This document shows, piece by piece, positions 44,601 to 61,100 of a stretch of 64,000 nt of DNA; positions within the stretch are counted from its first letter, which is position 1; each line of letters starts with the position of its first letter. The translations under genes were made by a program, and so were the position numbers. The notes beneath the pieces were generated by a model that saw only the letters and a list, made by a program, of their open reading frames with translations, did not search any database and had not been told where the DNA came from. The stretch lies in assembly GCA_028753945.1 (NCBI GenBank), contig JAPNXP010000009.1, forward strand, positions 6,510,001 to 6,574,000. The letters are read 5' to 3'. Source of the stretch: Hexactinellida sp. DTS-2022 (Eukaryota; Porifera; Hexactinellida).

Positions 44601-46249
44601 TTTCTATATCTTGCCATTCTACAAAGGAGAACCTCGTTAGTATTCGCTATTTAGATATCTACTTTATAACATTGTACGCATTTTGCGTACAATATATAGA
44701 CGTTGGGATTCAAAATTCATTATATTAACCGATAACATAATGAAATATTCATACTTTCCATATCTAGCCATTCTACAAAGGAGAACCTCGTTAGTATTCG
44801 CTATTTATATATCCACTTTATCACATTGTACGCATTTTGCGTACAATATATAGACTTTGGGATTCAAAATTAATTATATCAACCAATAACATAATGATAC
44901 ATTCATCATTTCTATATCTAGCCATTCTACAAAGGAGAACCTCGTTAGTATTCGCTATTTATATATCCACAGTATAACATTGTACGCATTTTGCGTACAA
45001 TATATAGACGTTGGGATTCAAAATTTATTATATCAACCAATAACATAATGAAACATTCATACTTTCTATATGTAGGACATTCTACAATGGAGAACCTCGT
45101 TAGTATTCGCTATTTATATATCTACTGTATAATATTGTAGGGATTTTGCGTACAATATATAGACTTTGGGATCCAAATTAATTATATCAACCAATAACAT
45201 AATGAAACATTCATACTTTCTATATGTAGGACATTCTACAATGGAGAACCTCGTTAGTATTCACTATTTATATATCCACTGTATAATATTGTACGCATTT
45301 TGCGTGCAATATATAGACGTTGGGACTCAAAATTTATTATATCAACCAATAACATAATGAAACATTCATACTTTTTATATCTAGACATTCTACAAAGGAG
45401 AACCTCGTTAGTATTCGCTATTTATATATCCACTTTATAACATTGTACGCATTTTGCGTACAATATATAGACGTTGGGATTCAAAATTTATTATATCAAC
45501 CAATAAAATAATTAAACATTCATACTTTCTATATGTAGGACATTCTACAAAGGAGAAACTCGTTAGTATTCGCTATTTATATATCCACTTTATAACATTG
45601 TACGCATTTTGCGTACAATATATAGACTTTGAGATTCAAAATTTATTATATCAACCAATAACATAATGAAACATTCATACTTTCTATATCTAGACATTCT
45701 ACAAAGGAGAACCTCGTTAGTATTCGCTATTTATATATCCACTTTATAACATTGTACGCATTTTGCGTACAATATATAGACGTTGGGATTCAAAATTTAT
45801 TATATCAACCAATAACATAATGAAACATTCATACTTTCTATATGTAGGACATTCTACAATGGAGAAACTCGTCAGTATTCACTATTTATATATCCACTGT
45901 ATAATATTGTACGCATTTTGCGTACAATATATAGACGTTGGGACTCAAAATTTATTATATCAACCAATAACATAATGAAACATTCATACTTTCTATGTCC
46001 CTTACATTCTACAATTGAGAACCTCGTCAGTATTCGCTATTTATATATCCACTGTATAACATTGTACGCATTTTGCGTACAATGTATAGACTTTGGGATT
46101 CAAAATTAATTATCTCAACCAATAACATAATGAAACAATCATACTTTCTATATGTAGGACATTCTACAAAGGAGAAACTCGTTAGTATTCGCTATTTATA
46201 TATCCACTGTATAACATTGTACGCATTTTGCGTACAATATATTGACATT

Positions 46250-49200
46250 GGGATTCAAAATTAATTATATCAACCAATAACATAATGAAACATTCATACT
46301 TTCTATATCCCTTACATTCTACAATGGAGAACCTCGTCAGTATTCGCTATTTATATATCCACTGTATAACATTGTACGCATTTTGCGTACAATATATAGA
46401 CTTTGGGATCCAAATTAATTATATCAACCAATAACATAATGAAACATTCATACTTTCTATATGTAGGATATTCTACAATGGAGAACCTCGTTAGTATTCA
46501 CTATTTATATATCCACTTTATAATATTGTGCGCATTTTGCGTACAATATATAGACGTTGGGTTTCAAAATTTATTATATCAACCGATAACATAATGAAAC
46601 ATTCATCATTTCTATATCTAGCCATTCTACAAAGGAGAACCTCGTTAGTATTCGCTATTTATATATCTACTTTATAACATTGTACGCATTTTGCGTACAA
46701 TATATAGACGTTGGGATTCAAAATTCATTATATTAACCGATAACATAATGAAACATTCATACTTTCCATATCTAGCCATTCTACAAAGGAGAACCACGTT
46801 AGTATTCGCTATTTATATATCCACCTTATAACATTGTACGCATTTTGCGTACAATATATAGACTTTGGGATTCAAAATTAATTATATCAACCAATAACAT
46901 AATGATACATTCATCATTTCTATATCTAGCCATTCTACAAAGGAGAACCTCGTTAGTATTCGCTATTTATATATCTACTTTATAATATTGTACGCATTTT
47001 GCGTACAATATATAGACGTTGGGTTTCAAAATTTATTATATCAACCGATAACATAATGAAACATTCATACTTTCTATATCCCTGACATTCTACAATGGAG
47101 AATCTCGTTAGTATTCGCTATTTATATATCCACCTTATAACATTGTACGCATTTTGCGTACAATATATAGACTTTGGGATTCAAAATTAATTATATCAAC
47201 CAATAACATAATGATACATTCATCATTTCTATATCTAGCCATTCTACAAAGGAGAACCACGTTAGTATTCGCTATTTATATATCTACTTTATAACATTGT
47301 ACGCATTTTGCGTACAATATATAGACGTTGGGATTCAAAATTCATTATATTAACCGATAACATAATGAAACATTCATACTTTCCATATCTAGCCATTCTA
47401 CAAAGGAGAACCTCGTTAGTATTCGCTATTTATATATCCACTTTATAACATTGTACGCATTTTGCGTACAATATATAGACTTTGGGATTCAAAATTAATT
47501 ATATCAACCAATAACATAATGATACATTCATCATTTCTATATCTTGCCATTCTACAAAGGAGAACCTCGTTAGTATTCGCTATTTAGATATCTACTTTAT
47601 AACATTGTACGCATTTTGCGTACAATATATAGACGTTGGGATTCAAAATTCATTATATTAACCGATAACATAATGAAATATTCATACTTTCCATATCTAG
47701 CCATTCTACAAAGGAGAACCTCGTTAGTATTCGCTATTTATATATCCACTTTATCACATTGTACGCATTTTGCGTACAATATATAGACTTTGGGATTCAA
47801 AATTAATTATATCAACCAATAACATAATGATACATTCATCATTTCTATATCTAGCCATTCTACAAAGGAGAACCTCGTTAGTATTCGCTATTTATATATC
47901 CACAGTATAACATTGTACGCATTTTGCGTACAATATATAGACGTTGGGATTCAAAATTTATTATATCAACCAATAACATAATGAAACATTCATACTTTCT
48001 ATATGTAGGACATTCTACAATGGAGAACCTCGTTAGTATTCGCTATTTATATATCTACTGTATAATATTGTAGGGATTTTGCGTACAATATATAGACTTT
48101 GGGATCCAAATTAATTATATCAACCAATAACATAATGAAACATTCATACTTTCTATATGTAGGACATTCTACAATGGAGAACCTCGTTAGTATTCACTAT
48201 TTATATATCCACTGTATAATATTGTACGCATTTTGCGTGCAATATATAGACGTTGGGACTCAAAATTTATTATATCAACCAATAACATAATGAAACATTC
48301 ATACTTTTTATATCTAGACATTCTACAAAGGAGAACCTCGTTAGTATTCGCTATTTATATATCCACTTTATAACATTGTACGCATTTTGCGTACAATATA
48401 TAGACGTTGGGATTCAAAATTTATTATATCAACCAATAACATAATGAAACATTCATCATTTCTATATCTAGCCATTCTACAAAGGAGAACCTCGTTAGTA
48501 TTCGCTATTTATATATCCACTTTATAACATTGTACGCATTTTGCGTACAATATATAGACTTTGGGATTCAAAATTAATTATATCAACCAATAACATAATG
48601 ATACATTCATCATTTCTATATCTTGCCATTCTACAAAGGAGAACCTCGTTAGTATTCGCTATTTATATATCCACTGTATAACATTGTACGCATTTTGCGT
48701 ACAATATATGGACGTTGGGATTCAAATTAATTATATCAACCAATAACATAATGAAACATTCATCATTTGTATATCTAGCCATTCTACAAAGGAGAACCTC
48801 GTTAGTATTCGCTATTTATATATCTACTTTATAACATTGTACGCATTTTGCGTACAATATATAGACGTTGGGATTCAAAATTCATTATATTAACCGATAA
48901 CATAATGAAACATTCATACTTTCCATATCTAGCCATTCTACAAAGGAGAACCTCGTTAGTATTCGCTATTTATATATCTACTTTATAACATTGTACGCAT
49001 TTTGCGTACAATATATAGACGTTGGGATTCAAAATTCATTATATTAACCGATAACATAATGAAACATTCATACTTTCCATATCTAGCCATTCTACAAAGG
49101 AGAACCTCGTTAGTATTCGCTATTTATATATCCACTTTATAACATTGTACGCATTTTGCGTACAATATATAGACTTTGGGATCCAAATTAATTATATCAA

Positions 49201-52103
49201 CCAATAACATAATGAAACATTCATACTTTCTATATCCCTTACATTCTACAATGGAGAACCTCGTCAGTATTCGCTATTTATATATCCACTGTATAACATT
49301 GTACGCATTTTGCGTACAATATATAGACTTTGGGATCCAAATTAATTATATCAACCAATAACATAATGAAACATTCATACTTTCTATATGTAGGATATTC
49401 TACAATGGAGAACCTCGTTAGTATTCACTATTTATATATCCACTTTATAATATTGTGCGCATTTTGCGTACAATATATAGACGTTGGGTTTCAAAATTTA
49501 TTATATCAACCGATAACATAATGAAACATTCATCATTTCTATATCTAGCCATTCTACAAAGGAGAACCTCGTTAGTATTCGCTATTTATATATCTACTTT
49601 ATAACATTGTACGCATTTTGCGTACAATATATAGACGTTGGGATTCAAAATTCATTATATTAACCGATAACATAATGAAACATTCATACTTTCCATATCT
49701 AGCCATTCTACAAAGGAGAACCACGTTAGTATTCGCTATTTATATATCCACCTTATAACATTGTACGCATTTTGCGTACAATATATAGACTTTGGGATTC
49801 AAAATTAATTATATCAACCAATAACATAATGATACATTCATCATTTCTATATCTAGCCATTCTGCAAAGGAGAACCTCGTTAGTATTCGCTATTTATATA
49901 TCTACTTTATAATATTGTACGCATTTTGCGTACAATATATAGACGTTGGGTTTCAAAATTTATTATATCAACCGATAACATAATGAAACATTCATACTTT
50001 CTATATCCCTGACATTCTACAATGGAGAATCTCGTTAGTATTCGCTATTTATATATCCACCTTATAACATTGTACGCATTTTGCGTACAATATATAGACT
50101 TTGGGATTCAAAATTAATTATATCAACCAATAACATAATGATACATTCATCATTTCTATATCTAGCCATTCTACAAAGGAGAACCACGTTAGTATTCGCT
50201 ATTTATATATCTACTTTATAACATTGTACGCATTTTGCGTACAATATATAGACGTTGGGATTCAAAATTCATTATATTAACCGATAACATAATGAAACAT
50301 TCATACTTTCCATATCTAGCCATTCTACAAAGGAGAACCTCGTTAGTATTCGCTATTTATATATCCACTTTATAACATTGTACGCATTTTGCGTACAATA
50401 TATAGACTTTGGGATTCAAAATTAATTATATCAACCAATAACATAATGATACATTCATCATTTCTATATCTTGCCATTCTACAAAGGAGAACCTCGTTAG
50501 TATTCGCTATTTAGATATCTACTTTATAACATTGTACGCATTTTGCGTACAATATATAGACGTTGGGATTCAAAATTCATTATATTAACCGATAACATAA
50601 TGAAATATTCATACTTTCCATATCTAGCCATTCTACAAAGGAGAACCTCGTTAGTATTCGCTATTTATATATCCACTTTATCACATTGTACGCATTTTGC
50701 GTACAATATATAGACTTTGGGATTCAAAATTAATTATATCAACCAATAACATAATGATACATTCATCATTTCTATATCTAGCCATTCTACAAAGGAGAAC
50801 CTCGTTAGTATTCGCTATTTATATATCCACAGTATAACATTGTACGCATTTTGCGTACAATATATAGACGTTGGGATTCAAAATTTATTATATCAACCAA
50901 TAACATAATGAAACATTCATACTTTCTATATGTAGGACATTCTACAATGGAGAACCTCGTTAGTATTCGCTATTTATATATCTACTGTATAATATTGTAG
51001 GGATTTTGCGTACAATATATAGACTTTGGGATCCAAATTAATTATATCAACCAATAACATAATGAAACATTCATACTTTCTATATGTAGGACATTCTACA
51101 ATGGAGAACCTCGTTAGTATTCACTATTTATATATCCACTGTATAATATTGTACGCATTTTGCGTGCAATATATAGACGTTGGGACTCAAAATTTATTAT
51201 ATCAACCAATAACATAATGAAACATTCATACTTTTTATATCTAGACATTCTACAAAGGAGAACCTCGTTAGTATTCGCTATTTATATATCCACTTTATAA
51301 CATTGTACGCATTTTGCGTACAATATATAGACGTTGGGATTCAAAATTTATTATATCAACCAATAACATAATGAAACATTCATCATTTCTATATCTAGCC
51401 ATTCTACAAAGGAGAACCTCGTTAGTATTCGCTATTTATATATCCACTTTATAACATTGTACGCATTTTGCGTACAATATATAGACTTTGGGATTCAAAA
51501 TTAATTATATCAACCAATAACATAATGATACATTCATCATTTCTATATCTTGCCATTCTACAAAGGAGAACCTCGTTAGTATTCGCTATTTATATATCCA
51601 CTGTATAACATTGTACGCATTTTGCGTACAATATATGGACGTTGGGATTCAAATTAATTATATCAACCAATAACATAATGAAACATTCATCATTTGTATA
51701 TCTAGCCATTCTACAAAGGAGAACCTCGTTAGTATTCGCTATTTATATATCTACTTTATAACATTGTACGCATTTTGCGTACAATATATAGACGTTGGGA
51801 TTCAAAATTCATTATATTAACCGATAACATAATGAAACATTCATACTTTCCATATCTAGCCATTCTACAAAGGAGAACCTCGTTAGTATTCGCTATTTAT
51901 ATATCTACTTTATAACATTGTACGCATTTTGCGTACAATATATAGACGTTGGGATTCAAAATTCATTATATTAACCGATAACATAATGAAACATTCATAC
52001 TTTCCATATCTAGCCATTCTACAAAGGAGAACCTCGTTAGTATTCGCTATTTATATATCCACTTTATAACATTGTACGCATTTTGCGTACAATATATAGA
52101 CTT
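46250..52103 (-). repeat. Two tandem copies of a 19-monomer higher-order repeat (2,927 bp each)
   Basis: Matches at a constant 2,927-bp offset from about 46262/49190 to 49175/52102, with diagnostic GTAGGATATTC, TAGGGATTTTGCG and TTTAGATATCTAC variants in the same order. Both ends of the homology are visible as sudden changes. Confidence 0.7.
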
Positions 52104-55100
52104 TGGGATTCAAAATTAATTATATCAACCAATAACATAATGATACATTCATCATTTCTATATCTAGCCATTCTACAAAGGAGAACCTCGTTAGTATTCG
52201 CTATTTATATATCTACTTTATAACATTGTACGCATTTTGCGTACAATATATAGACGTTGGGATTCAAAATTCATTATATTAACCGATAACATAATGAAAC
52301 ATTCATACTTTCCATATCTAGCCATTCTACAAAGGAGAACCTCGTTAGTATTCGCTATTTATATATCCACTTTATAACATTGTACGCATTTTGCGTACAA
52401 TATATAGACTTTGGGATTCAAAATTAATTATATCAACCAATAACATAATGATACATTCATCATTTCTATATCTAGCCATTCTACAAAGGAGAACCTCGTT
52501 AGTATTCGCTATTTATATATCCACAGTATAACATTGTACGCATTTTGCGTACAATATATAGACGTTGGGATTCAAAATTTATTATATCAACCAATAACAT
52601 AATGAAACATTCATACTTTCTATATGTAGGACATTCTACAATGGAGAACCTCGTTAGTATTCGCTATTTATATATCTACTGTATAATATTGTAGGGATTT
52701 TGCGTACAATATATAGACTTTGGGATCCAAATTAATTATATCAACCAATAACATAATGAAACATTCATACTTTCTATATGTAGAACATTCTACAATGGAG
52801 AACCTCGTTAGTATTCACTATTTATATATCCACTGTATAATATTGTACGCATTTTGCGTGCAATATATAGACGTTGGGACTCAAAATTTATTATATCAAC
52901 CAATAACATAATGAAACATTCATACTTTTTATATCTAGACATTCTACAAAGGAGAACCTCGTTAGTATTCGCTATTTATATATCCACTTTATAACATTGT
53001 ACGCATTTTGCGTACAATATATAGACGTTGGGATTCAAAATTTATTATATCAACCAATAACATAATGAAACATTCATCATTTCTATATCTAGCCATTCTA
53101 CAAAGGAGAACCTCGTTAGTATTCGCTATTTATATATCCACTGTATAACATTGTACGCATTTTGCGTACAATATATGGACGTTGGGATTCAAATTAATTA
53201 TATCAACCAATAACATAATGAAACATTCATCATTTCTATATCTAGCCATTCTACAAAGGAGAACCTCGTTAGTATTCGCTATTTATATATCTACTTTATA
53301 ACATTGTACGCATTTTGCGTACAATATATAGACGTAGGGATCCAAATTAATTATATCAACCAATAACATAATGAAACATTCATACTTTCTATATGTAGGA
53401 CATTCTACAATGGAGAACCTCGTTAGTATTCGCTATTTATATATCTACTTTATAAGTTTGTACGCATTTTGCGAACAATATATAGACGTTGGGATTCAAA
53501 ATTCATTATATCAACCAATAACATAATGAAACATTCATCATTTCTATATCTAGCCATTCTACAAAGGAGAACCTCGTTAGTATTCGCTATTTATATATCC
53601 ACTTTATAACATTGTACGCATTTTGCGTACAATATATAGACTTTGGGATTCAAAATTAATTATATCAACCAATAACATAATGATACATTCATCATTTCTA
53701 TATCTTGCCATTCTACAAAGGAGAACCTCGTTAGTATTCGCTATTTATATATCCACTGTATAACATTGTACGCATTTTGCGTACAATATATGGACGTTGG
53801 GATTCAAATTAATTATATCAACCAATAACATAATGAAACATTCATCATTTGTATATCTAGCCATTCTACAAAGGAGAACCTCGTTAGTATTCGCTATTTA
53901 TATATCTACTTTATAACATTGTACGCATTTTGCGTACAATATATAGACGTTGGGATTCAAAATTCATTATATTAACCGATAACATAATGAAACATTCATA
54001 CTTTCCATATCTAGCCATTCTACAAAGGAGAACCTCGTTAGTATTCGCTATTTATATATCTACTTTATAACATTGTACGCATTTTGCGTACAATATATAG
54101 ACGTTGGGATTCAAAATTCATTATATTAACCGATAACATAATGAAACATTCATACTTTCCATATCTAGCCATTCTACAAAGGAGAACCTCGTTAGTATTC
54201 GCTATTTATATATCCACTTTATAACATTGTACGCATTTTGCGTACAATATATAGACTTTGGGATTCAAAATTAATTATATCAACCAATAACATAATGATA
54301 CATTCATCATTTCTATATCTAGCCATTCTACAAAGGAGAACCTCGTTAGTATTCGCTATTTATATATCCACCTTATAATATTGTACGCATTTTGCGTACA
54401 ATATATAGACGTTGGGATTCAAAATTTATTATATCAACCAATAACATAATGAAACATTCATCATTTCTATATCTAGCCATTCTACAAAGGAGAACCTCGT
54501 TAGTATTCGCTATTTATATATCCACTTTATAACATTGTACGCATTTTGCGTACAATATATAGACTTTGGGATTCAAAATTAATTATATCAACCGATAACA
54601 TAATGAAACATTCATACTTTCCATATCTAGCCATTCTACAAAGGAGAACCTCGTTAGTATTCGCTATTTATATATCCACTTTATAACATTGTACGCATTT
54701 TGCGTACAATATATAGACTTTGGGATTCAAAATTAATTATATCAACCAATAACATAATGATACATTCATCATTTCTATATCTAGCCATTCTACAAAGGAG
54801 AACCTCGTTAGTATTCGCTATTTATATATCCACAGTATAACATTGTACGCATTTTGCGTACAATATATAGACGTTGGGATTCAAAATTTATTATATCAAC
54901 CAATAACATAATGAAACATTCATACTTTCTATATGTAGGACATTCTACAATGGAGAACCTCGTTAGTATTCGCTATTTATATATCTACTGTATAATATTG
55001 TAGGGATTTTGCGTACAATATATAGACTTTGGGATCCAAATTAATTATATCAACCAATAACATAATGAAACATTCATACTTTCTATATGTAGGACATTCT

Positions 55101-58100
55101 ACAATGGAGAACCTCGTTAGTATTCACTATTTATATATCCACTGTATAATATTGTACGCATTTTGCGTGCAATATATAGACGTTGGGACTCAAAATTTAT
55201 TATATCAACCAATAACATAATGAAACATTCATACTTTTTATATCTAGACATTCTACAAAGGAGAACCTCGTTAGTATTCGCTATTTATATATCCACTTTA
55301 TAACATTGTACGCATTTTGCGTACAATATATAGACGTTGGGATTCAAAATTTATTATATCAACCAATAACATAATGAAACATTCATCATTTCTATATCTA
55401 GCCATTCTACAAAGGAGAACCTCGTTAGTATTCGCTATTTATATATCCACTGTATAACATTGTACGCATTTTGCGTACAATATATGGACGTTGGGATTCA
55501 AATTAATTATATCAACCAATAACATAATGAAACATTCATCATTTCTATATCTAGCCATTCTACAAAGGAGAACCTCGTTAGTATTCGCTATTTATATATC
55601 TACTTTATAACATTGTACGCATTTTGCGTACAATATATAGACGTAGGGATCCAAATTAATTATATCAACCAATAACATAATGAAACATTCATACTTTCTA
55701 TATGTAGGACATTCTACAATGGAGAACCTCGTTAGTATTCGCTATTTATATATCTACTTTATAAGTTTGTACGCATTTTGCGAACAATATATAGACGTTG
55801 GGATTCAAAATTCATTATATCAACCAATAACATAATGAAACATTCATCATTTCTATATCTAGCCATTCTACAAAGGAGAACCTCGTTAGTATTCGCTATT
55901 TATATATCTACTTTATAACATTGTACGCATTTTGCGTACAATATATAGACGTTGGGATTCAAAATTTATTATATCAACCAATAACATAATGAAACATTCA
56001 TCATTTCTATATCTAGCCATTCTACAAAGGAGAACCTCGTTAGTATTCGCTATTTATATATCCACTTTATAACATTGTACGCATTTTGCGTACAATATAT
56101 AGACTTTGGGATTCAAAATTAATTATATCAACCAATAACATAATGATACATTCATCATTTCTATATCTTGCCATTCTACAAAGGAGAACCTCGTTAGTAT
56201 TCGCTATTTATATATCCACTGTATAACATTGTACGCATTTTGCGTACAATATATGGACGTTGGGATTCAAATTAATTATATCAACCAATAACATAATGAA
56301 ACATTCATCATTTGTATATCTAGCCATTCTACAAAGGAGAACCTCGTTAGTATTCGCTATTTATATATCTACTTTATAACATTGTACGCATTTTGCGTAC
56401 AATATATAGACGTTGGGATTCAAAATTCATTATATTAACCGATAACATAATGAAACATTCATACTTTCCATATCTAGCCATTCTACAAAGGAGAACCTCG
56501 TTAGTATTCGCTATTTATATATCTACTTTATAACATTGTACGCATTTTGCGTACAATATATAGACGTTGGGATTCAAAATTCATTATATTAACCGATAAC
56601 ATAATGAAACATTCATACTTTCCATATCTAGCCATTCTACAAAGGAGAACCTCGTTAGTATTCGCTATTTATATATCCACTTTATAACATTGTACGCATT
56701 TTGCGTACAATATATAGACTTTGGGATTCAAAATTAATTATATCAACCAATAACATAATGATACATTCATCATTTCTATATCTAGCCATTCTACAAAGGA
56801 GAACCTCGTTAGTATTCGCTATTTATATATCCACCTTATAATATTGTACGCATTTTGCGTACAATATATAGACGTTGGGATTCAAAATTTATTATATCAA
56901 CCAATAACATAATGAAACATTCATCATTTCTATATCTAGCCATTCTACAAAGGAGAACCTCGTTAGTATTCGCTATTTATATATCCACTTTATAACATTG
57001 TACGCATTTTGCGTACAATATATAGACTTTGGGATTCAAAATTAATTATATCAACCAATAACATAATGATACATTCATCATTTCTATATCTAGCCATTCT
57101 ACAAAGGAGAACCTCGTTAGTATTCGCTATTTATATATCTACTTTATAATATTGTACGCATTTTGCGTACAATATATAGACGTTGGGTTTCAAAATTTAT
57201 TATATCAACCGATAACATAATGAAACATTCATACTTTCTATATCCCTGACATTCTACAATGGAGAATCTCGTTAGTATTCGCTATTTATATATCCACCTT
57301 ATAACATTGTACGCATTTTGCGTACAATATATAGACTTTGGGATTCAAAATTAATTATATCAACCAATAACATAATGATACATTCATCATTTCTATATCT
57401 AGCCATTCTACAAAGGAGAACCTCGTTAGTATTCGCTATTTATATATCTACTTTATAACATTGTACGCATTTTGCGTACAATATATAGACGTTGGGATTC
57501 AAAATTCATTATATTAACCGATAACATAATGAAACATTCATACTTTCCATATCTAGCCATTCTACAAAGGAGAACCTCGTTAGTATTCGCTATTTATATA
57601 TCCACTTTATAACATTGTACGCATTTTGCGTACAATATATAGACTTTGGGATTCAAAATTAATTATATCAACCAATAACATAATGATACATTCATCATTT
57701 CTATATCTAGCCATTCTACAAAGGAGAACCTCGTTAGTATTCGCTATTTATATATCCACAGTATAACATTGTACGCATTTTGCGTACAATATATAGACGT
57801 TGGGATTCAAAATTTATTATATCAACCAATAACATAATGAAACATTCATACTTTCTATATGTAGGACATTCTACAATGGAGAACCTCGTTAGTATTCGCT
57901 ATTTATATATCTACTGTATAATATTGTAGGGATTTTGCGTACAATATATAGACTTTGGGATCCAAATTAATTATATCAACCAATAACATAATGAAACATT
58001 CATACTTTCTATATGTAGGACATTCTACAATGGAGAACCTCGTTAGTATTCGCTATTTATATATCCACTGTATAACATTGTACGCATTTTGCGTACAATA

Positions 58101-61100
58101 TATGGACGTTGGGATTCAAATTAATTATATCAACCAATAACATAATGAAACATTCATCATTTCTATATCTAGCCATTCTACAAAGGAGAACCTCGTTAGT
58201 ATTCGCTATTTATATATCTACTTTATAACATTGTACGCATTTTGCGTACAATATATAGACGTAGGGATCCAAATTAATTATATCAACCAATAACATAATG
58301 AAACATTCATACTTTCTATATGTAGGACATTCTACAATGGAGAACCTCGTTAGTATTCGCTATTTATATATCTACTTTATAACTTTGTACGCATTTTGCG
58401 TACAATATATAGACTTTGGGATTCAAAATTCATTATATCAACCAATAACATAATGAAACATTCATCATTTCTATATCTAGCCATTCTACAAAGGAGAACC
58501 TCGTTAGTATTCGCTATTTATATATCTACTTTATAACATTGTACGCATTTTGCGTACAATATATTGACATTGGGATTCAAAATTAATTATATCAACCAAT
58601 AACATAATGAAACATTCATACTTTCAATATCCCTGACATTCTACAATGGAGAACCTCGTTACTATTCGCTATTTATATATCCACAGTATAACATTGTACA
58701 CATTTTGCGTACAATATATAAACGTTTGGATTCAAAATTTATTATATCAACCAATAACATAATGAAACATTCATACTTTCTATATGTAGGACATTCTACA
58801 ATGGAGAACCTCGTTAGTATTCGCTATTTATATATCTACTGTATAATATTGTAGGCATTTTGCGTACAATATATAGACTTTGGGATCCAAATTAATTATA
58901 TCAACCAATAACATAATGAAACATTCATACTTTCTATATCTAGACATTCTACAAAGGAGAACCTCGTTAGTATTCGCTATTTATATATCCACTTTATAAC
59001 ATTGTACGCATTTTGCGTACAATATATAGACGTTGGGATTCAAAATTCATTATATTAACCGATAACATAATGAAACATTCATACTTTCCATATCTAGCCA
59101 TTCTACAAAGGAGAACCTCGTTAGTATTCGCTATTTATATATCCACTTTATAACATTGTACGCATTTTGCGTACAATATATAGACTTTGGGATTCAAAAT
59201 TAATTATATCAACCAATAACATAATGATACATTCATCATTTCTATATCTAGCCATTCTACAAAGGAGAACCTCGTTAGTATTCGCTATTTATATATCCAC
59301 AGTATAACATTGTACGCATTTTGCGTACAATATATAGACGTTGGGATTCAAAATTTATTATATCAACCAATAACATAATGAAACATTCATACTTTCTATA
59401 TGTAGGACATTCTACAATGGAGAACCTCGTTAGTATTCGCTATTTATATATCTACTGTATAATATTGTAGGGATTTTGCGTACAATATATAGACTTTGGG
59501 ATCCAAATTAATTATATCAACCAATAACATAATGAAACATTCATACTTTCTATATGTAGGACATTCTACAATGGAGAACCTCGTTAGTATTCACTATTTA
59601 TATATCCACTGTATAATATTGTACGCATTTTGCGTGCAATATATAGACGTTGGGACTCAAAATTTATTATATCAACCGATAACATAATGAAACATTCATA
59701 CTTTTTATATCTAGACATTCTACAAAGGAGAACCTCGTTAGTATTCGCTATTTATATATCCACTTTATAACATTGTACGCATTTTGCGTACAATATATAG
59801 ACGTTGGGATTCAAAATTTATTATATCAACCAATAACATAATGAAACATTCATACTTTCTATATCCCTGACATTCTACAAAGGAGAACCTCGTTAGTATT
59901 CGCTATTTATATATCCACAGTATAACATTGTACGCATTTTGCGTACAATATATAGACGTTGGGATTCAAAATTTATTATACAGTATCAACCAATAACATA
60001 ATGAAACATTCATACTTTCTATATGTAGGACATTCTACAATGGAGAACCTCGTTAGTATTCGCTATTATATATCTACTGTATAATATTGTAGGGATTTTG
60101 CGTACAATATATAGACTTTGGGATCCAAATTAATTATATCAACCAATAACATAATGAAACATTCATACTTTCTATATGTAGGACATTCTACAATAGAGAA
60201 CCTCGTTAGTATTCACTATTTATATATCCACTGTATAATATTGTACGCATTTTGCGTGCAATATATAGACGTTGGGACTCAAAATTTATTATATCAACCA
60301 ATAACATAATGAAACATTCATACTTTTTATATCTAGACATTCTACAAAGGAGAACCTCGTTAGTATTCGCTATTTATATATCCACTTTATAACATTGTAC
60401 GCATTTTGCGTACAATATATAGACGTTGGGATTCAAAATTTATTATATCAACCAATAACATAATGAAACATTCATACTTTCTATATCCCTGACATTCTAC
60501 AAAGGAGAACCTCGTTAGTATTCGCTATTTATATATCCACAGTATAACATTGTACACATTTTGCGTACAATATATAAACGTTGGGATTCAAAATTTATTA
60601 TATCAACCAATAACATAATGAAACATTCATACTTTCTATATGTAGGACATTCTACAATGGAGAACCTCGTTAGTATTCGCTATTTATATATCTACTGTAT
60701 AATATTGTAGGCATTTTGCGTACAATATATAGACTTTGGGATCCAAATTAATTATATCAACCAATAACATAATGAAACATTCATACTTTCTATATCTAGA
60801 CATTCTACAAAGGAGAACCTCGTTAGTATTCGCTATTTATATATCCACTTTATAACATTGTACGCATTTTGCGTACAATATATAGACGTTGGGATTCAAA
60901 ATTTATTATATCAACCAATAACATAATGAAACATTCATACTTTCTATGTGTAGGACATTCTACAATGGAGAAACTCGTTAGTATTCACTATTTATATATC
61001 CACTGTATAATATTGTACGCATTTTGCGTACAATATATAGACGTTGGGACTCAAAATTTATTCTATCAACCAATAACATAATGAAACATTCATACTTTCT

